DNA of 64,000 bases. Source: Gnetum montanum. Taxonomy: Eukaryota > Streptophyta > Gnetopsida > Gnetales > Gnetaceae. The position numbers were made by a program, and so were the translations under genes. This document shows positions 1-12,491 of this stretch, piece by piece (within the stretch, counting starts at the first letter, position 1; each line of letters opens with the position of its first letter). The stretch is taken from positions 170,924 through 234,923 of the forward strand of contig MNCI01006902.1 in the NCBI GenBank assembly GCA_015680685.1, in the 5' to 3' direction. The notes under the pieces are model-generated. The model did not search any database, was not told the DNA's origin, and saw nothing but the letters and a program-made list of their open reading frames with translations.

Positions 1-768
1 ATGATAACAAATACAAAATTTAAATGCAATTGCATAATCTTGGAAAATACATACACTTAGAATAGAATCATCCAATTCATTCATTTTTAGCCTCTTCCAA
101 CTATTACAATAACCTTCATTGATTCATCCATTCCTTGCTTATCCATTCTATTCTTCATTCATTCATTTCTTATCCATTGATTTGGAGCCTATCACCATGC
201 TTAGCTTGTATCGGAAGAATCAATTCAAAGGCATTTTGTTGAAAATTCTTCAGTAATAACTCTAGAAATGTGACATTGTCAATTAAACAATTCACATGAG
301 AAAAAATACATAACAATTTGCAATAATACCTACTAGATTGATTGGTGATTATGGATAGATTGGTGGAAAACATAATCTTTATCCTCCACTATACATTAGC
401 CATGTAGCATAGGTGTATTGTTTGTGTATGAAAGCAATGTTGANATTGCAAATTGTTATGTATTTTTTCTCATGTGAATTGTTTAATTGACAATGTCACA
501 TTTCTAGAGTTATTACTGAAGAATTTTCAACAAAATGCCTTTGAATTGATTCTTCCGATACAAGCTAAGCATGGTGATAGGCTCCAAATCAATGGATAAG
601 AAATGAATGAATGAAGAATAGAATGGATAAGCAAGGAATGGATGAATCAATGAAGGTTATTGTAATAGTTGGAAGAGGCTAAAAATGAATGAATTGGATG
701 ATTCTATTCTAAGTGTATGTATTTTCCAAGATTATGCAATTGCATTTAAATTTTGTATTTGTTATCAT
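1..768. repeat. Large perfect inverted repeat, 324-bp arms
   Basis: Bases 1-324 are the reverse complement of 445-768, with a 119-bp spacer (325-443) and a single N at 444 exactly where the second arm begins. I checked both ends and several internal stretches and found no mismatch. The arms consist of the same tandem-repeat unit found at 2.6-3.7 kb. The left arm runs off the window edge, so the palindrome may be longer. The N at the arm boundary makes an assembly artefact a serious alternative. Confidence 0.9.
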
Positions 769-2590
769 TGACAATGAGACATTTCTAAACTTGTCATTAC
801 ATAAGAATTTTGAATGATGCCTTCATGACTGATTTTTTCAACACAAACTATCCATACCCAGAGCAGAGCAGCATATTGTTGTTTATCCACATTGTATTCG
901 GGCAAGTTGCGCTGTATTTGGTGTTACATGAAGAGGCAATTACATAAATGTCGTTTGAATTTGCGTTGTAACGCAAATGATGACCGGTTCATTCATCACC
1001 CGCTAGCTGGTTAAAATTTATTGGTAAGGGATAAGTCAATAATTTTGAAAGCGATTTGCTCCGATTTATTTATTGGCATTCTTAAAAGCCGACACGCAAC
1101 AATTTTCCGCGAACGAAGGCCATTCATTCGTTCATTCGTTTTAGTGGTTGGGGTAGTGCGGATATGAATGGAGTATTCTATCTTAATAATATATGTCTTC
1201 ATCCGCATTAAAGGGCATTCAACGGAAAGTGGGGGAAAAATTGGGTCGCTCCGTTCTCACGTCAAACGATATATTTATTCGATTTTAATTTACTTCCTCC
1301 AGAAACAGAAGTTATTTGTCACTATATTGCATATAATTAAAATGACAAAAATAAAACAAATCAAATTTTTTAAGGAGTTTTCGAAGACATAAAAGAGAAA
1401 GGATGGTATTTTAAAGGGATACAACAGTTAAAGATTTGGAATTGATATCTCATTGAAGGAAATATTATTTTTGTAGTGAATAATTTAATATCTTATTGAT
1501 AAACCTTATTTTAAGTTGACTTCCCTATCTTGCTATTTTAAAACTTAGTTACGAGGTAGGTTCACTTTAGAACTCCTTGGGCTTTTTGGTTTAATTTAAT
1601 ATTTTTTTTAGCTCAGCCGAGTTTGGATAAAAGGGCAAGGTGATTCATGTCCCCCTTCAATAATTCTTGGGGTGTACCTATCTTTCAATTATTTCGAGTT
1701 TCAAGAGCCTACACTTACAATAATTGCTCAATGACTTGACTTTGGAGGATGAATAGATGAGGATGAGAAAACAACTTCAACCTTATCATCTTATGGGCAC
1801 TTCATCTCTAATGCAACGTAACTAGTAAGTAAGCCCAATGGAACACGGAACGGAAAAACAAGATTTTGTTCACTCCAACAATAATTGCAAGGCTCCAACA
1901 ATAAACGTCATGGGCATAGCCTTTTTAAAATATGGGTGGCTTTTATTGACTCGTAACCTTTCACACGACTCAGGTCAAGTCAACGTACACTTATTATTTA
2001 TTTACATTGGAGAATTATTTATTAGAGTCGAGACCCACCACGCACGCACAGGTAAACGTAAAATATGAATTAATTATTCCAATCTGAAAAAGCGTTTACA
2101 TAATTCGGCTTAGATTTTGTGGTCGACATTTCACTGATGCGGATTCACCAGCAATGTACTTTCCAAGACACGTGCCTTGACAGTGATAAAATGAACCGAC
2201 ATTGCTTGACTCATTATGGTATTTGTCGAGCTGACCCATAAATTAAATGAAATAAATAAAGGCGTTCCCCATTTGCATTAAAAAAAATCAAACCAAAACA
2301 AAACGAAAGGGTCGGTGTCGGTGTGTATGGAAGTTTTGCATTCTTTTTTATTAGGACGAACTCACGAAACAGGTGAGGTGAATGTCATTTGCAAGGCTTG
2401 GTATATGTAACCTTTGGATGTTGAATTTTCACTAACAATCATTGAGGATGATGTGGCAACTTTTGGCTTTTCCATTCCATCTATTTTATTTAGTTTAAAA
2501 AACGATGATGATGATTTAGTTTAAAAAATGCCGATGATGATTAAAAATAATGATAATAGTATATACACATGGGCTGCATGGTTAATGTAT
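769..2590. other. Unassigned AT-rich DNA
   Basis: The first 80 bases continue the tandem-repeat unit seen around it. After that I find no LTR, primer-binding site, retrotransposon domain or convincing reading frame. The short open frames at 1168-1392 and 1838-2068 show no recognisable motif. The stretch is somewhat less A/T-monotonous than its surroundings and may be older low-copy DNA. Confidence 0.5.
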
Positions 2591-3680
2591 GGAGCTTTTT
2601 ATGAAATGCCTTTGGTGAGTTGATTGTTCAACAAAAGCTAAGTAGGGTGGCCTGTTACAATTCAATGGATAAGAAATGAATGAACCAACATTACAATGGA
2701 TAAAAAATGAATGAATAAACCCATGAAAAGCATTGCAATAATTGGAAGAGTTTAAATATGAATGAATGGACTATTCTATTCCAAGTGTTGTCTTCCCTAA
2801 AGCACAAGTATGAATATGAATGCAAATTATGAATGTATTGGTAGTCATTGACAATAGGACATTTCTAGTGTCATTATATAAGAATTTTCAATGATGCTTT
2901 CATCACTTTTCTTTCAACACAAGCTAAGCATGGTGATTGGTTGCAATTCGATGAAAAAAAAAAACGAATGAAGAACAATACAAAGGATAAGAAATGAATG
3001 AATGAATCAATGAAGGTCACTACAATAGTTGAAAAGTCCAAATATAAATGATTGGACCATTCCATTCCAAGTGTCTATGCCTTCTTTAAAGTATGTAATT
3101 TCATTAGAAATTTGGATTGGCTATGACGATGGATCATTTCTAGACTTGTCATTATAGAAAAATTTTCAACAATGCCTTCATGCGTTGATTCTTTCAATAC
3201 AATGGATAAGAAATGAATGAATCATGATTATTTTTATACATACTATGCAATACATTGGATAACAAATGAATGAACAAAAGATACAATGATATAGAACAAC
3301 TAAATGAACTAATGAATGTCATTGCAATAGTTGGAATAATCTAAATATGAATGAATGGAGTATTCTACTACAAGTATCTTTGTCTTCTCTAAAGCGCATA
3401 GTTACATTTTAATTTTCAATTGGTTATTTGATTAACAATAGCTTATTTCTAGGGTAGTCATTACATAAGAACTCTCAACGATGTATTTGTGAGTTGATTC
3501 TTTCAACATAAACTATGCAATTTAATGGATAAGACACCAATAAATGAACACAATGATAAGAAACAAATGAATGAACCAATGAAATTTATTGCAATAATTG
3601 AAGGAGTCCATAGATGAAATGAATGAACTATTCTATTCCAAGTGTCTCTATCTACTTAATTAACTAGAGAGTAGAGATGA
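2591..3680. repeat. Degenerate tandem repeat, period about 275-310 bp
   Basis: At least three to four diverged units follow one another. Each holds in order a gacaat-type start (near 2850, 3125 and 3433), a catttctag motif, a caatgccttcatg-type stretch, several gaatgaatg runs, an aatagttggaagag motif and a ctattctattccaag motif. The same unit forms both arms of the inverted repeat at 1-768, where gacaat starts 281 bp apart are seen. A 742-bp block of it recurs at 40627-41368. It encodes nothing recognisable and looks like a satellite-type or element-internal repeat. Confidence 0.75.
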
Positions 3681-3826
3681 AATGTTCATTGATTAATGTT
3701 ATATGTTGTAGATGTGTTGCATGCATACCTAGCTATCTTAACTATCAACAACACACTCACATTTACATTTCAATAATAAAGTCATTTGTTTGTATTTCGT
3801 AAGGAAAAAAAACATCCATTGCACAT

Positions 3827-4651
3827 TGATGAGTAGTGAGGTATCCCTACACTCAACCATACGAATAAGAGCATCCATGCACAATCTAGTCAAATTCCAA
3901 AGACTAAGTGCTTATGCACCCTTGTGGAAGAAGAATGGGTTGATCAATCGTTGTCTTCCCAAGTTTACTTGTATGTCACGATTGTATGGTTAAGTAAACT
4001 TGAGGCATATGATTTTTATACTTTTTTGTGTTTTTATGTCCTGTTGCTAATAAGCGAGGAGAGAGATAACTAAGTAACTAATTTAATTTGACTACTTATT
4101 AACTAGGCTCTAACTAATCCTAACACCAGTATCTGTTCTCACTTGCTGTACACATCTTGAACCAATGCAATACTACTAGGATTACCAAACGCTAATCGTT
4201 ACTAGGTTACCAAGTGTTACACGCATGCTCGAAGTGATCGTACTGTGTGTGCTTACTTAGGAGAGTTGTAGGGTGAGAGGGAATCATTAATTAACTAAGG
4301 AAAGCATTAAGTAACAATAATTAACATTAATTAATCTATTTTGAATGCTGCAATGTTTATCACAAAGTTTATCTTTATTGTCGTACATAAGGTGTGCTCA
4401 AGTACACAATGCTCAAACAAAGATTCATTCACTTTATGACTCCTACTACGGGCACATAGAAATAATTCTAACTCTGAGAGGGAGAAAAGGCAAGAGTTTG
4501 GGTAAGGGACTAAGACTAACTATGCAAACCAAGTGCGCTCACCTCTTATTTATATGCAACAAGGTAGGCCATGATATCGTGTACATGATATCACATGGAA
4601 GGCCATGATATCGCGTACGCGATATTGCAAACGCGATATCGCAACTCATCA
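3827..4651 (-). repeat. 3' LTR of element A (825 bp)
   Basis: Bounded by TGATGA and TCATCA and directly followed on its inner side by a polypurine tract (on the minus strand). It is homologous over its length to 13635-14456. A TATA-box candidate lies at 4547-4554 (minus strand). The U3 head at about 4565-4645 is packed with GATATC dyads, including an 18-bp perfect palindrome at 4608-4625. Confidence 0.88.
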
Positions 4652-4668
4652 TACCCCCACGACTAAAT
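4652..4668 (-). promoter_or_regulatory. 3' polypurine tract of element A
   Basis: On the minus strand the sequence TTAGTCGTGGGGGTA abuts the LTR start, the usual primer site for plus-strand DNA synthesis. The 13 bases at 4654-4666 recur exactly at 5238-5250 inside the 3' region. Confidence 0.8.
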
Positions 4669-5237
4669 GAAAACTTGTCCTTGAATTCCTTACAAAATAT
4701 TGGGAAGGTATGGGATTATTGATTGAATAAGAATTGACAGTGATAGGGAATAACAAACTCAAAGTGCCTGGTGAACGGATTGATAAACATATTACAACAT
4801 TGGTGTTCACACCCTTTCTGGTGAACACTATACATGGATGACATCTAGACCTTTACTTGATAGCTTGAAGAGAAAGAGGGAGAAACGAAAATGAGGCATG
4901 TTGCTACCAACGACGAGATTGTACCCTCCGTTGTTTATCCATAGCCACGCTACCAGACTTGTTCCCAGCATAAACGTTTTAGCTCTAGTCCATCTCAAGT
5001 GCTTCCTCCTATTCTAGTTCATAGTTTGTGTAATCGCTGTTTGCACACACAACACAGTCATGGATGAGCAAGGATAAGTGAGCCACAATGCAATTGATAC
5101 CTTGCCTCGATATAAAGTGCATTGGCTAGGTTGTCGTTATGGCAGAAATTGGGTTAGAGGTTTATTAGTAATAACTACCCAAGGTGTAGGGGTTAGGCAA
5201 GTAGTAGAATGGAGAAATTGAAAAATTTGTGCCAGGG

Positions 5238-5250
5238 CCCCCACGACTAA
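5238..5250 (-). promoter_or_regulatory. Internal polypurine-tract copy in element A
   Basis: Thirteen bases (plus-strand cccccacgactaa) are identical to the core of this element's terminal polypurine tract at 4654-4666, about 580 bp away. The context differs: the next bases are not an LTR. A matching pair occurs in elements G and D. Confidence 0.6.
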
Positions 5251-5958
5251 GAGCAAACCTCCAATAGCAATAAAATGGAAAAATATAAGAAATAAGAAAG
5301 ATGGAAAAAATAACAACAGCAACGCTAATAAAGTGGATGTCAAAGATGGGGATGACACGAAAAATGGTTAATTGCAGAGAATGTTTAAGGAAAAGAACTT
5401 AACAATTGCACCAAAAAGGAATGCTAGTGGGTCCTCCCCAAAGCAGGCTCATGCCCTTTATGCCCTAACAAATCCACAAACCAAAGAGTCCATAGGCTCT
5501 AGGAATGTCATTTGGAAGCAAGAGTTAAAAAACTTACCCACAAGAATTTAGCAAGGAAAAACAATGCATCAACCAAGATATGGACTAATCATAAAACTAG
5601 TAATGAGGTGGAAAATGGAAAGAAAGATGGAGAGTATAAATGGAATGGAATCCCAAAGCAAAGTTGTGTAAAGTCCCTTGCGTATGTCATGGTTAATGTG
5701 ACTGAGTAGAACTCATTCCAAATCTGGACTCAAACCAACCACACTTAGTGACCTCACATAAATACACTTGGCTAATCCATCCTCTTGAAGCAACAAGAAT
5801 GCCTCCAAAAAGAGTCATCACCATCCCAAGGAGAGCGAGATGGAGAAGCAGGAAGTGAGAAAGGGCCTTAGTTAGAAGAAACCTTCAGGCATGGGTAACA
5901 TGTCTTTCCAATTCCATAACCAGTGCTTGTAGCCCATATTGCTTTATTATGTCTAAGG

Positions 5959-6010
5959 GGTATCCTTTGAATTCCCACTTTTCTCTTTTTCTTTACGTGA
6001 GAACCACACC
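5959..6010 (-). other. Conserved 3'UTR stem-loop (hairpin 1), element A copy
   Basis: On the minus strand GGTGTG, then TTCTCAC, an A/G-rich loop, then GTGGGAA and a weakened outer arm. The inner arms pair with one G-T wobble. It is one of eleven copies of the motif in this window; the terminal pair here is C-G where element B has T-A. Confidence 0.6.
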
Positions 6011-6369
6011 ATGCAAAGACTTATTTTTATTCACTCAACTTCTTGATATTTTATCAATGGAAAAATGGTAAAAAACCCAAGAAAAAGCATCTAAGGATCC
6101 AAGAGAATGGCAAGCACAAATGCATCGAATCCCCTTGAAGTCACACCCTTTTCAACCATTGAGTCTTTTATTTAGTTTGAAAAATACCAAACCACCAATT
6201 TATTAAGAAGTTGATTAGAAAAAAAGGACTATACAGTTCCAAGCCAAGGGAGACCATAGAGTTGAATGGATGAATGGATGGCATGGACTCATTGCCTATT
6301 TTATGAAAAGAACATATCATAATATTAGAACCATAATTTAGAGGTAAAAACCAAACATTAGCANCAATA

Positions 6370-7450
6370 GAGGTAGTATGAGTATTGGCTAGTCTAAGCT
6401 CATGGAAAGGTTTGGTTGGTTGGATGTTGACCAACAGTTTCTTATCCGAGCTCTTAGGTTTGCATATCATAATGGCCCTTGAAGAAAAAGTTGCATGAAT
6501 GACACAAGGTCCTTCCCACAACGTTTGAAATTTGGTATGTTGTGGCACATGTGTGGGATTTCAATAAAGAACCTTATCTCTTGGTTGATATTTAACTTTC
6601 CTAATTCTTATGTCATGAAGTTGTTTATTGAAGGCTTGGTGCAATTTGTTAGATGACAGGGCGGCCAATCAGTTCTCATCTAGTAGGTTAAGGGTCATCA
6701 ACTATTGTTTTTGTGCTAGATCAAGGTCAAGGTTAAGGTTACATGGTGTGGATAGTGTACAGAGCTCAACTTGAATGGGAAGCATTGGCAATTTACCATA
6801 TACTAACTCATAGGGAGATTAGCTTATAGGGAGTTTCCATGTGGAGCAGTATGCCTAAAGAGCATCGTTCAGTTTAGTGCTCCAGTCTCACCTAAACTTG
6901 CTAATGGTTCTTGACAATATCTTCATTATCTCCTTGGTAACTTTGGCTTGACTGTTCGCTTGGGGGTGATATGGTGTAGTCAGTTTGTGCTCAACCCCTA
7001 AGCGTTGCATTAATTTTTGAAAAGTTGCACTTGTGAAGTATGTACCATTGTCTGAAATAAGTGCACAAGGCACACCAAACTTATTTATAATTTGTTGGTG
7101 AACAAATCGTGTAGCTGTAGATGATGTACAATCCTTAACAACAGTTGCTTCCGCCCATTTTGTAAGGTAATCAACAACAACAATAATATAAGCTTTTCCA
7201 TTAGACATTGGTGTAATTGGCCCCATAAAATCAATTCCCCAAATGTCAAAGGGTTCTAAAGGTTGAATCCATTGTTGTAGATCCTCCATTCTAGCAATCA
7301 TCCCTCCATCATGTTGACAGTGCTCACAAGATTGAATGAAATGATGGGTGTCCCAGAACAATGTAGGCCAATAATATCCTGCAAGCAAGATCTTAATGGC
7401 TGTTCATCTCTCGGTGTAATGACCCCCACAAGGATCCTCATGAGCATCTT
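6370..7450 (-). pseudogene. pol: Integrase region of element A pol
   Basis: Integrase inserts retrotransposon cDNA into the chromosome. Seen here: the H-H-C-C zinc-binding N-terminus (HEDPCGGHY, then CEHCQ), the core with WGIDFMGP and ISDNGTYF holding the first two acidic catalytic residues, then PYHPQAN. The third catalytic residue, expected as Glu in the motif after HPQ, reads AKV, so Glu is replaced by Lys. The best open pieces are 6888-7388 (core) and 6168-6548 (C-terminal part with KFQTLWEGP). In-frame stops and a frame break separate them. The change lies at a CpG (GCC GAA to GCC AAA), typical of deamination. No chromodomain is visible. Not functional as it stands. Confidence 0.85.
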
Positions 7451-9190
7451 GGAGAACTCGTAGTTGATCTACATCGGGAAAAAACCATCAGACCAAGCCA
7501 TCAGAACATACTTTGTAAAGTTGCCCATTTATTTCCATAAAATACTTGGCTCAGTGAAGAAACGGTTGTTTCTTTTTAGCATCAAACCCTTGTGGTGTTG
7601 TTGTGTAAGGAGATAGGTGAGAATGCTACTATACTAGTATGTCTCCGTGGTTAATTGATTATTCTCTACACCTAAAAAAAGGAGTTTATTTAGGAAATAA
7701 TCAAAAATTGGATACTCATCCTCTTTGTTGTCCCATTGCAACCAATATAAATGATCAACAACTATGTTCTCAATGCCTTTCTGATCGATCATCATAAGAT
7801 CAAACTTTTGTAAGATTACAAGCCATCATATGATGCGAGGGCTTATTGTTGGTTTATTCATTAGGAACTTTATTACACTATGATCCATGTGTACAAATAC
7901 CTTATAGCCCAAGACATAGTGCCTAAATTTTTCTAGTGCAAACACTACAACCATTAATTCTTTCTCTATTGTAGTGTAGTTAAGTTATGTACTAGCGATA
8001 CTTCTACTTACACAGTGGATGTAATAAGGACATTTTTGATCATATAATTGTGTAAGTATGGCTCCTAAAGCATAGTTGGACATGTCAGTCATTATGTATA
8101 ATGGCCTAGACTAGTTAGGAGCTTGTAGGATAGGTGTTTCTACCAACTTTTATTTTAAAGTTTGGAAAGCTAGTTCGCATTCCCTGGTCCATTCAAAAGG
8201 TACGTCCTTTTTTGTTAATTCAACTAATGGTTTTGTAACCTTTGAAAGGTTCTCAATAAACCTTCTGTAGTAGTTAGTGTGTCCAAGGAATGACTAGATA
8301 TCTTTTATAGTTTTTGGTTGATGGGTAATTCCTTGGATAACTTTGATCTTTTCAGGGTCTACTTCTATCCCTATTCGTGAAATTTTATGCCCTAGTACGA
8401 TGCCTTCTTGGACCTCAAATAACTTTTTTGCCAGTTAAGCCTTAAATTTTTTGCTACACATCATTTTAATACTTTATCTAATTAGTCCAAGGCTTGATCA
8501 AAGTTTGCTCCATAGGTGGAGAAGTCGTGCATGAAGACCTCCACACCATTTCCTATCTGCTGCTGGAATATGCTTAGAACTAATCATTGAAATGTTGCAG
8601 GGGTATTACACATGCCAAACAACATCTTTTTGTATGCAAATGTTCCCCAAGGACTAGTGAATGTAGTCTTAGCTTGGTCTTCTAGGGCTATTTGTATTTG
8701 GTTGTACCCATTGTACCCATCTAGAAAACTATAGTAGCGATGCCCTGTGATGGTGTTTAAGACTTGGTCAATGAATGGCAACGGAAAGTGGTCCTTTAAT
8801 GTTGCCATGTTTAGTAGCTTGAAATCTATGCACATCCTCCATTTGTCTCCCTTTTTGGGCACTATAACTAAGGGGCTAACCCATTCGCTATTAGCAATGG
8901 GTTAGATGAACCTAGCTTTTAGAAGCTATTCAATTTCTTCCCTAACTACTTGCTTCAACCTTGGGTTCGATCGCCTCTGTGGTTGTCTTTGAGGCTTCCT
9001 GGAGGGGTTGGTGTAAATTCTATGTTGGCATATCCTAGGATCTATTCTAGTTAACTTGGGATATGACCAAGTGAAGGCTTTCGACCATTTATTTATCACT
9101 TTCAATAGTCTTTCTTTTTGTTGAGGAGCAAGCTTTTTGTTAATAATTACTGGTTTTCCATTTTTAAGAAACATGTATTCCATATTGGTG
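7451..9190 (-). pseudogene. pol: Reverse transcriptase and RNase H region of element A pol
   Basis: Reverse transcriptase copies the element RNA into cDNA and RNase H removes the RNA strand. The fragments at 8926-9183 and 8584-8862 show the fingers and palm start: MPKKGDKWRMCIDF, DHFPLPFIDQ, FLDGYNGYNQI and GTFAY, as in Athila/Tat polymerases. The metal-binding motif, FMDD in element G, reads FMHD at about 8526-8534, so one catalytic Asp is lost. The RNase H and connection region (about 7480-8240) is recognisable from MTDMSNYALGA-like and HYVLGYKVF-like stretches, but stops break it. Inactive. Confidence 0.85.
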
Positions 9191-10140
9191 GCAATGGTTT
9201 TAGCTTAAGGGGATCTTGCTTAAACTTATCAGGGATTTTCAACTTCCCCCAGTTGATATTTTCAAGGTCAAGACTTGGAAGTTAGCGATGGACTTGCTCT
9301 AATGTGTCTATGCTATCGTTGTAAGCGCAAGTCAAACCCTTAGTTGGTTCCATGCATATAGTTGAATTGCTCTCTTGATTAGCTGTCAGCCACTGGGTGC
9401 CTTCCTATCTTATGGCTACTGCATATAGGCATATTTGTATATCAGTCACTTGTGCACATTGATTACATGCAGGCAATGTTAAACATTGTACAAACCATGG
9501 CTTTTGCACACAATTACACCCTGTGTTACTGGATGCGATGCATGAAACTTTCTTCTTCTCGTTCTTTCCAAATGTATTTTCTTTTGATATTTCTAAGGAA
9601 AGATTGTGGATTACTAAGTGTGTGTCAATTATGCTTAGCCATGCTCTTCCCATTATGATTGGGAAGTCCCCCTTACCATTGTTCACTTGAATCACTAGGA
9701 AGTCGACTGGATACGACCATCCATAAATAGTGGTGACAATGTCCTCCATTAGTCCCAATAAGATAGTGATGGACTGGTCATCCAACTCTAAACGAATGCT
9801 ACTCTTTTTTAGTGAAGGCAAGTTCCAAGCCTTGTACATTTCTTAAGAAATCAAGTTGACACTAGGACCTGAATCTAAAAGAGCTTTGCACAGCTCATTT
9901 CTAGCGATTTGTAGATATATTAGAGGACTCCTAGGATTAGAGAATTTCCTAGGAAGATGACCAGCTTTTATCCAATTAGTGATGACATGAGTTAACATGA
10001 CCGTATGCATTGAGCATAGTTTTTGGGTTGAAGGGAGCTCCGAAGCTTCAAGTGATAGTGAGGCGGTTGAAGAATCAGCCGCTTGAGATTGCAAGGGCTT
10101 AGTTGGACTTTTGGTTCTAAAGAAAGGTCTTTTCTTCATA
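9191..10140 (-). pseudogene. pol: Protease region of element A
   Basis: Aspartic protease that cleaves the Gag-Pol polyprotein. Two open pieces (9843-10139 and 9405-9839) are separated by one stop. The active-site motif ALLDSGPSVNLIS retains D-S-G. Downstream, LGLMEDIVTTIYGWSYPVDF and IIMGRAWLS correspond to the flap and the second conserved strand of retroviral-type proteases. Of the three protease copies in this window, this is the only one with an intact D-S/T-G triad. The N-terminal linker KKRPFFRTKS is shared with the other copies. Confidence 0.8.
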
Positions 10141-12480
10141 CGATTGTCAGAAACAATAGTAGGTTGAGGGTTAACAACCCTTGTGGTGTTATGTTGCTAT
10201 GACTGGGTAGGGAGTTCACCCTGCATAACTGGAGCAGGTGGTAATGGAGTTAAGGGTGGAAGAGGTGCAACCAGATGAGAAGGATGGTATGTTTGTGGAA
10301 CATCATCCCTAGGAGAAGGAGTCTTATAATACTCATGAGCTTGGTAGTAAAGTTGAGGAGTAACGTGACCAGTAGAGTCATGTGGAGAGATTGGCTGCTG
10401 CACGTAATATCCATATGGGTCAAGTTATCAGTAAGGATACTATTGCCTTGGTGGTGGCATTCCCCATGATTGTGGATACTGTCATTGTTGATACTGCTCG
10501 ATCGATTGTGGTGGAGTTCCACTTGGATAATACATTAAGGGTTGGTGGAACTGTCTTGAGTTACCTTGGGGATAAGGTAACCTTTGGGATGTTTGCCTTT
10601 TTTTTAATCATGGGTTAAGTGCATACATCCCAAACTCTTGCAGATGTGAGATTATAGGGAAACATCCCTTAGGATGGTCATATTGGCATATCTCACATCC
10701 ACTATCATTATCTGTATCTGAATTCACAACCTCCTTGATGATGGCAACTTTGCCCTTACCCTTGTTACATGCATGTTTAGTTTCTCTCTTTTTTATTTTT
10801 TTCACGATCACTACCTTGCTCTCTAGAATCCTCTCCTATTTTAAGAACGGTTTGAAACCTATCATCTAGGGAATCCCACATTTGGTCTACCTTTTTTGAT
10901 ACTTCCGATGCTAATTTTTGGATAGGCAAGGTTTTCCTATTCACCATCTCTTTGAGTGGTGACTCTTCTTCATCCTCACAGAATCTTACTCCCCTCTTTC
11001 AGAGGGAAGGATCTCTGTTATATTCCTCCGCACTTTCTATTTTCCTTAGCTCACCTTCTTCTTTAGCAACTTGCTCCAATAATCTTTGAACTTGATGGGT
11101 CCTAAGCTTAGATAGCCTTCCTTGGGCATATGACCCAAGGGTTGTTCATGTTCATGCCTAGGCCCATCTACGAGATGGCGTAGTTGATCCCTCTACAAAT
11201 AACCATGGCCAGGATAATGATGTAACAGTGCATAATAGTGGCCCATGGTAGCATCCAAGGGTTCATGGCCTCCTTGTTTCCATCCTTGGATTTTCTTTCT
11301 TAGGTTGGACACTTGGGACTACGTTCGGTACTTATCGTTGAACAATTCTAACATGGTACTCCACCTACGAATGGATTTTGGTTCTAAGGATTGGTACCAA
11401 CTCTCCGCTTCTTTGACTAGTATCCGTGGGAACAAATTAAGTTTTTTCCATTCACTTTCTATGTTTTGTAAGGCACATGCATCATAAAATGCTTGTAGAT
11501 GATTTTGAGGATCAGCGTTGTACCCCCCTTCAAATCGTGAGATGTTGTTCATGTCTAATCTCTTGATCCTACTATCTTTTTGATGCCTTGTTAGGATTCT
11601 AACAACCTTAGTTATATCTAGCATACTTCAAGTAGTGATTAGGGGTTCATAATGATCATCCCATCTATGGCGTTTATGATGCCTATGTTGTTCCCTACTC
11701 TCCCTTCTTTCATGGTGTATATCTCTAGAGTGCCCTCATCCCCTTTCTTGACTATTTTGTTTACGACTCCCATTTCACCTATGCTTATCCTCATGGTCTT
11801 TTCCCTTGTGACTATGTCTAGATCCTGAAGGAGAGGGTGAAGGAAATGCTAAAGGTGAAGAAGAAGGAGGACCATCATCATGTCAGTGCCTGCTTCCTTC
11901 TCTTTGGTGGTCGTGGCCCTGATCGCAATTACGATCAGAATGTCCATCTTTGTCATGTGTTTGTGTTCCTTTTTTAGATCCTTTGTGTCTATTGGTATCA
12001 AAATTTAGGTTATGGATAGTTAAGTAAAGATTTTGGTACGCAACCCCTTGACCGAAGTCAACGAGAGGAACATCATTGTGTGGGCGACTGCCTGAGGCAA
12101 GCTCACCACCCTTGTTTTTTCTTAGGACATGTGGGATGTTCTGTGATAACTTTCCCTTCATGGATTCATGATGTCTCTCTTGTTGTAAGTTCCTTTGATG
12201 TTATGCCTCCATGGGTCGATACTCTCTTGAGTCATGATCATGCATAATGTACTTTGCCTGTAAGTGCTGCATGCTAATTCGTGTGAGATCACGAAGAAGC
12301 ATGCCTAGCATTGAACAGTTAGGAGGTAACACTATGTTACCTTCTAAATTTCGCCAACATAGTTGTTCATCTTGGTGGAGGATAAAGGTAAAGTTTGGTA
12401 TGTACTTGTCAGGATGAACATATACCATGCAAAACTATTAAGGGACTGGCAGATTATCATGTGTACTATGCCTCTGATTA
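10141..12480 (-). pseudogene. gag: Gag of element A (main part)
   Basis: Gag is the structural capsid protein. From the N-terminal side the open pieces are 12201-12428 (YIPNFTFILHQDEQLCWR), 11883-12161 (charged, His/Asp-rich), 11319-11624 (retrotransposon-gag core with WYQSLEPKSIRRWSTMLEL), 10608-10811 (short zinc knuckle CEICQYDHPKGC, about 10650-10690) and 10197-10403 (Pro-rich tail with PPLTPLPPAP). The pieces lie in more than one frame and are separated by stops. The N-terminal part is repeated, diverged, on the other side of the N gap. Confidence 0.75.
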
Positions 12481-12491
12481 TTCCTTGTATC

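Larger units (their letters stand above)
4669..6160 (-). other. 3' noncoding region of element A with conserved cis elements
   Basis: No convincing gene. On the minus strand it holds, in order after integrase: the stem-loop at 5959-6010, the short hairpin with GGGGAGGA motif at 5431-5456, an internal copy of the polypurine tract at 5238-5250, and at about 5064-5070 the position where related copies have a splice-acceptor-like TTTGCAG (here degenerate). The hydrophobic open frame at 5137-5358 is a T-rich tract that is not kept in related copies. Confidence 0.65.

Noticed and set aside
2591-3680. CRISPR-like array
   Set aside because: Units are about 280 bp, diverged throughout and lack short identical repeats with unique spacers; the sequence is plant nuclear DNA.
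5137-5358. Hydrophobic minus-strand frame in the 3' region of element A, possibly an envelope membrane segment
   Set aside because: It reflects a T-rich tract; the corresponding stretch in element G (near 37350-37500) is not open in the same way and does not keep the sequence.
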